Source: DATAQC01 sp039649175 (GTDB lineage: Bacteria; Actinomycetota; Acidimicrobiia; Acidimicrobiales; AC-14). Taken from it: 16,515 bases of DNA. Of the stretch, positions 12,674 through 16,515 are shown one piece after another. A model generated the notes under the pieces. That model saw only the letters and a list, made by a program, of their open reading frames with translations. It was not told the DNA's origin and made no database searches. Each line of letters begins with the position of its first letter. Within the stretch, counting starts at the first letter, position 1. The DNA is taken from the NCBI GenBank assembly GCA_039649175.1, contig JBBWZS010000200.1, positions 1-16,515 on the forward strand. The letters run 5' to 3'. Position numbers and translations under genes: made by a program.

Positions 12674-15600
12674 TCAGTCGAGGGTGCGTCTCAGCCTGTC
12701 TACGGAGCTGGGGGCGGGCACGGGTGAGTCGTCAACCCGCTCAGCGGTGGCGGCGACGTAGCGCGCCTGGCCCTCGGGGCACACCGACAAGAAGTCGCAC
12801 CCGCCACACCACGGGCCGGGGGTGGCGCCGAAGCGACCTGCGACGAGGGTGTCGAGGGTGTCGGCCACCCTGGCCCGCACCTCGCCGACGGTGGCGGGGG
12901 TCCAGTCGGTGCTGTCCACGATGGGCGGCCCGTCGTCGCGCAGCCAGCAGTAGGTGGTGCGCAGCGTCGCCGGGTCGGCCCCCCACGTGTCGATGGCGGC
13001 CAGGCCGTAGAGATCCAGCTGCACACCGGCCCAGCCGGCGGTCTCACCCGGGCGGCGACCGGTCTTGAAGTCGACGAGCTCGAGGCGGCCGTCGCGCCGG
13101 TAGACGGCATCGACCCGCCCTCGCACCAGGTGGCTGCCGAGGGCCAGTACGAAGGGTGCCTCGACCCGCTCGGGGTCGAGGTCGGCCCAGGGCCCGGCGA
13201 GGAACGACGCCTTCAGCCGCTCGGCCACCGACTGGGCGCCGGGGCCGCCGGCGGGGCCGGAGTGCCCTGCGGCATCGCCGGCCGCCATCGAGGCGAACCC
13301 GGCGTCGGGATCGTCGCCGGGCTCGAGGAGGCACAGCTGGCGGTCGTCGCGACGCTCGATCCAGCGGTGGATCTCGGTGCCCAGTCGGGCCGAGGGCGAC
13401 GAACGCCGGGGCAGCGGGCGAACATCGGTCCAGAAGAACTGCTTGGGACAGCGGCTGTAGGTGACGATGCCGGTGACCGACAGGACCCGGGCGGCCTGGC
13501 GCCCCGAGGGGCCGGAGCGGCCCGCACCGGCCCCGCCGTCGAGCTCGAGCCCGAGCTCGTCGAGCCGGAGCTGAGCCGGTGCGGGCAGCGGCTCGGGCAG
13601 CGGCTCGGGCGGCGGCTCGGGGAGCGGCTCGGGGGCCACGACCACGGAGGCACCGTAGCGGGCGGCCGCGGCGGCGCGGTGCTTCTCCTTGGCCACCACG
13701 GCCGGGTCGACGGCGGCCGCCTCGTGGCGGAACCGCTCGGTGACCAGGTCGGCCTGGTCGGCCACGAAGTCGTAGAACCGCGACGGCCCCTGGGGCTCGG
13801 CGGGCCCCCGGTACCAGTGGGCGGCGGACAACACCAGGTGACGGCGGGCCCGGGTGGCGGCCACGTAGAGCAACCGCCATTCCTCGTCTTCGCGCCGGGC
13901 GCGGATGGCGTCGTCGATCTCGGTGCGGGTCGACGCGGTGGCGGGGTCGGGGATGCCGTCGTCCTCGCGCAGCCACCAGGGAAGGGCAGCGGAGTTCGAC
14001 AACGCGTTTTCGCCCGCCCGGCTGTCGGGGAAGATCTGTGAGCGGCCCCCACCGGCCAGGCCGGGCACGTGGACGACGTCGAACTCGAGGCCCTTGGCCT
14101 GGTGGATGGTCATGACTTTGACGGCGTCGGCCTCGGCCGGGTGGGCCTCGGCGATGTCCTCCTCGGACTCGTCGAGGAGCTGGAGGTACTCGACGAAGGC
14201 GGGGAGCCCGGGGTCGGCTTCCACCGGGGCGAACCGGGCGGCCAGATCGAGGAAGCGCAGGAGGTTCTCGCGGCCCTTGTCGCCGGAGGCGCGCCACAAC
14301 CCGGTCCGTTCCAGGATGGTCTCGGCCAGGTCGGACACGGGCATGGTCTGGGCCGCTCGGGCCAGGCTCTGTCGCTCGGCGCAGAACCGGCTCAGTCGCC
14401 GGCGGCCCTCGTCGCTGAGGCCGGCGACGCCGTCGAGGTCGGACAGAGCGTCGGCCAGGTGGCCGGCGCGCTCGACGGCGCTGGGCCGGGCCGCCGACGA
14501 GGACCCGTTGGCTTCGGCCGACCGTCGCTCCTCGCTGCGGAGGCGGGCGTGGCGATTCAGGGCGGCCAGGTCACGGCGGCCGACCGCGTAGCGGGGCCCG
14601 GTCAGCACCCGCAGCAGGGCGACCGGGGCGGCCAGGTCGGCCAGCACCTCGAGCCACGACACCACGTCGACGACCTCGGGGCGATCGAGCAGGCCGCTGG
14701 CCCCCACCACCTCCACCGGGATCTTGGCCTCCTCCAGGGCGTCGACGATGGGCCTGATGAGGCGCCGCTTGCGGCACAGCACCGCCGTCTGCTCGTAGGG
14801 GACGGTCCTGCCGGCGATGTCGGAGGCGATGACGGCCGCCTCTTCGGCGTCGTCGGCGGCCAGGAAGCACTCGATGGTGGTGTCGGGGGCGTCGGGCCCG
14901 GCGACCAGCTCTTTGGGGAGGTGATCGCCGACCCGGGCCTGGATGCGGTTGGCCAGGGCCACCAGCCGAGGGCCGAAGCGGAAGGTCACCTGCAGGGGAA
15001 GGGCACTGCGGGGCGGAAAGTGCTCGTGGAAGCGCAGGATGTTGGCCAGGTGGGCGCCGCGGAAGCCGTAGATCGACTGCATGTCGTCGCCCACGGCGGT
15101 GACCGCCGACGGCTGGGCACCACCGGCGCGGTAGAGCAGTTCGAGCAGGCGGCGCTGGGCGAAGTTGGTGTCCTGGTACTCGTCGAGCAGGACCACCGGA
15201 TGGGCCTGGCGGTAGGCCTCGGCCACCTCGGGGTGCTCGGTGAGCAGGCGAACCGCCAGGCCCACCTGGTCGCCGAAGTCGATGAGGTTGCGGGCCCGCT
15301 TGCGCTGCTCGTAGGCGGCCACGACCTGGCACAGCTCCAGGCGCTTGGCCGCCTGCTCCCGCATCTGAGCCCAGCGGCCCTCGACGATGACCCGCCGGCA
15401 GTCGGCCTCGACGTCGTCGATGGCCACCAGGTGGTCGGCGCAGCGCGACGCCAGGTCGAGGGCGTCGTTGAGCAGGACCTGGGGCTTCAGGGTGGCCCGT
15501 TGGCGGAACCGGAAGTCGTCGAAGACGGCGAACAGCAGCTGCCACGACTGGGCCCGGTTGAGGACCCTGGCCCCGGGGTCGAGATCGAGCTCGAGGGCGT

Positions 15601-15904
15601 GGTCGGCCACGAGCGACGCGCCGAAGGAGTGATAGGTGGCCACGGTGACGTCGGCGTCGGGCCCCAGGGCCTCGCGCACCCGCTCTTTGAGGTTGCGTCC
15701 CGCCTTGTTGGTGAAGGTGAGCCCGAGGATCTCGTCGGGGCGGGCCTGGCCCGACTGCACCAGGTGGAGGATGCGCTGGGCCATGACCGTGGTCTTGCCC
15801 GTGCCCGCACCGGCCACCACGAGGAGGGGTACGAGGGGGGCGGTGATGGCGTCGTGCTGCTCGGTGGTGGGACGAAGTGGGGCCACGGACCCTGCCGCGC
15901 TCAT
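12674..15904 (-). CDS. adnB: AdnB-like UvrD-family helicase with C-terminal RecB-type nuclease
   Basis: This 1076-aa protein is a DNA end-resection motor-nuclease. The SF1A motifs run in order: Walker A GAGTGKT (32-38), Ia LTFTNKA, II DEYQDTN (241-247), III GDDMQSIYGFRGA (272-284), V TIHQAKGLEFD (near 600-610) and VI YVAATRARRHL (near 680). A Pro/Glu linker (about 758-774) leads to a PD-(D/E)XK nuclease with Asp932, Asp945-Phe-Lys947 and Gln963 to Tyr966. Cys819, Cys1033, Cys1036 and Cys1042 form the AddB/Cas4-type iron-sulfur staple. The ATG overlaps the TGA of the upstream gene, whose visible end is another RecB-type nuclease. Two such proteins in tandem is the actinobacterial AdnAB arrangement, and this is the second (AdnB) position. 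UvrD/PcrA alone would lack the nuclease. Confidence 0.85.
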   Translation of the reverse strand: MSAAGSVAPLRPTTEQHDAITAPLVPLLVVAGAGTGKTTVMAQRILHLVQSGQARPDEILGLTFTNKAGRNLKERVREALGPDADVTVATYHSFGASLVADHALELDLDPGARVLNRAQSWQLLFAVFDDFRFRQRATLKPQVLLNDALDLASRCADHLVAIDDVEADCRRVIVEGRWAQMREQAAKRLELCQVVAAYEQRKRARNLIDFGDQVGLAVRLLTEHPEVAEAYRQAHPVVLLDEYQDTNFAQRRLLELLYRAGGAQPSAVTAVGDDMQSIYGFRGAHLANILRFHEHFPPRSALPLQVTFRFGPRLVALANRIQARVGDHLPKELVAGPDAPDTTIECFLAADDAEEAAVIASDIAGRTVPYEQTAVLCRKRRLIRPIVDALEEAKIPVEVVGASGLLDRPEVVDVVSWLEVLADLAAPVALLRVLTGPRYAVGRRDLAALNRHARLRSEERRSAEANGSSSAARPSAVERAGHLADALSDLDGVAGLSDEGRRRLSRFCAERQSLARAAQTMPVSDLAETILERTGLWRASGDKGRENLLRFLDLAARFAPVEADPGLPAFVEYLQLLDESEEDIAEAHPAEADAVKVMTIHQAKGLEFDVVHVPGLAGGGRSQIFPDSRAGENALSNSAALPWWLREDDGIPDPATASTRTEIDDAIRARREDEEWRLLYVAATRARRHLVLSAAHWYRGPAEPQGPSRFYDFVADQADLVTERFRHEAAAVDPAVVAKEKHRAAAAARYGASVVVAPEPLPEPPPEPLPEPLPAPAQLRLDELGLELDGGAGAGRSGPSGRQAARVLSVTGIVTYSRCPKQFFWTDVRPLPRRSSPSARLGTEIHRWIERRDDRQLCLLEPGDDPDAGFASMAAGDAAGHSGPAGGPGAQSVAERLKASFLAGPWADLDPERVEAPFVLALGSHLVRGRVDAVYRRDGRLELVDFKTGRRPGETAGWAGVQLDLYGLAAIDTWGADPATLRTTYCWLRDDGPPIVDSTDWTPATVGEVRARVADTLDTLVAGRFGATPGPWCGGCDFLSVCPEGQARYVAATAERVDDSPVPAPSSVDRLRRTLD
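13584..13631. repeat. Four 12-bp tandem repeats in the helicase-nuclease linker
   Basis: There are four head-to-tail 12-bp units (GGCAGCGGCTCG and close variants), in frame, coding for Pro/Glu/Leu-rich units on the minus strand. They form the hinge between helicase and nuclease domains. The unit length of four codons preserves frame if copy number changes. Confidence 0.8.
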
Positions 15905-16515
15905 GACGCCGTCCCGGTCACGCGGCCCTCGTCCTGCAGGGGGCACAGGCGGTGGAACGAGCACAGGCGGCAGTTGGCGTCGACCGACGGTTCGAACTCC
16001 TCGGCCAGGATGCGGGTGGCGGTGGCGGCGACGCGCGCTTCGGTGGTGGCCTCGTGGTCGTCGGTGACGGGCTGGTCGAAGGCGTGCATCGACCGCACGT
16101 AGAGCAGGCGCAGTTGCGTGACGGGCCCCAGGGCGCTCAGCTCGGGGTCGCGGGTGGCGGCCAGGTGGTACACCGCCAGCTGGACGTCGTCGGCCACCGC
16201 GTCGAGGCGGGGCTCGGCCTTGCCCGTCTTGTAGTCGACGATGCGGATACCGTCGCCGGCCCGGTCGATGCGGTCGATGTACCCGGTGAGCAGGTGGCCC
16301 CCGGCCTCCACCTCGAAGTGGCGCTCGACGGCCAGGACCTCGGGCGCCAGGCGGTCGTCTCCCCCCTCGGCCTCCCACCAGGTGTCGAGCATGGCGAAGT
16401 AGTCGCGCCGGGCCTCCTCGACCTGGGGCCGGTAGCGGGCGATGTCGTCGCGCCACCGTTGGGCGGCCAGGTCGAGCAGCCCCTGGCGGGTGTGGGGCAC
16501 CGGGTTGTCGGCGGC
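15901..16515 (-). CDS. C-terminal part of AdnA-like nuclease subunit (partial)
   Basis: The frame is open through the right edge of the window, so only the last 204 residues are seen. The GTG at 16500 is unlikely to be the start. The visible part is a RecB-type PD-(D/E)XK nuclease domain: Gly-Tyr-Ile-Asp-Arg-Ile-Asp, then IVDYKTGK (the D-x-K active site), Gln-Leu-Ala-Val-Tyr, and a final Cys-x-x-Cys-x5-Cys group that would join one earlier cysteine outside the window in an iron-sulfur cluster. Its TGA overlaps the ATG of the AdnB-like gene (ATGA). As the first of two coupled nuclease-bearing subunits it fits AdnA. A free-standing RecB-like exonuclease cannot be excluded without the missing N-terminus. 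Confidence 0.8.
   Translation of the reverse strand, partial: AADNPVPHTRQGLLDLAAQRWRDDIARYRPQVEEARRDYFAMLDTWWEAEGGDDRLAPEVLAVERHFEVEAGGHLLTGYIDRIDRAGDGIRIVDYKTGKAEPRLDAVADDVQLAVYHLAATRDPELSALGPVTQLRLLYVRSMHAFDQPVTDDHEATTEARVAATATRILAEEFEPSVDANCRLCSFHRLCPLQDEGRVTGTAS

Noticed and set aside
13584..13631. Short regular repeats as a CRISPR array
   Set aside because: Units are 12 bp with no spacers and are in frame inside a gene, so they are a protein linker repeat. The 15-bp repeats at 5661-5705 are rejected for the same reason.
14069..16102. 677-codon open frame on the plus strand
   Set aside because: It lies fully antisense to the helicase-nuclease gene, whose ordered motifs prove the minus strand. 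Its low-complexity Gly/Val/Asp/His composition is typical of antisense frames in GC-rich DNA.

Overview
The window is very GC-rich, with short gaps, many GTG starts, ATGA/GTGA gene overlaps, and several start codons placed directly after a TANNNT -10 element (leaderless transcripts). Together with a tandem helicase-nuclease pair of the AdnAB type, this points to an actinobacterium (Actinomycetota), possibly an Acidimicrobiia-like lineage. The lineage is inference from style and gene content; no rRNA or other phylogenetic marker is present. It reads as an ordinary chromosomal segment. I see no insertion sequence, phage gene, tRNA, rRNA or CRISPR array.

Left part (1-2831): a small unknown protein (-) and a P-loop kinase-like protein (+) diverge from a shared promoter gap. 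The kinase gene converges with, and overlaps by 4 nt, an Hsp20-family chaperone gene (-). Divergent from that is a two-domain protein joining a cysteine-less TusA-like domain to a ferritin-like diiron domain. Next on the minus strand (2832-3422) is a stand-alone SLATT two-TM protein, of a family usually seen as the membrane effector of nucleotide-signal defence systems.

Sulfur operon (3484-4822, -): cysteine dioxygenase, a rhodanese and a small two-TM protein are translationally coupled. In front is a previously hidden 24-codon leaderless ORF with a Cys codon just before its stop, a 17-nt-spaced promoter, a paired hexamer upstream, and RNA segments able to pair around the uORF stop and with the dioxygenase ribosome-binding site. 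This looks like cysteine-linked leader-peptide control of cysteine breakdown. It is the most interesting regulatory feature in the window.

Transport and envelope (4859-8113, -): a NatA/NatB-like ABC ATPase and permease pair, followed by a DUF4349 membrane-anchored protein with its own ECF-sigma-like promoter. Redox pair (8190-10633, +): an aldo/keto reductase overlapping by GTGA a stand-alone NuoF-like flavin/NAD/[4Fe-4S] protein.

Right part (10621-16515, -): a probable operon running AdnA-like nuclease (only its C-terminus is in the window), AdnB-like helicase-nuclease, a 43-aa single-TM protein, and a condensation-domain/wax-ester-synthase-like acyltransferase with an unusual active-site motif. 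The first two form a double-strand-break end-resection machine. The last two appear to be co-transcribed passengers of unknown connection.
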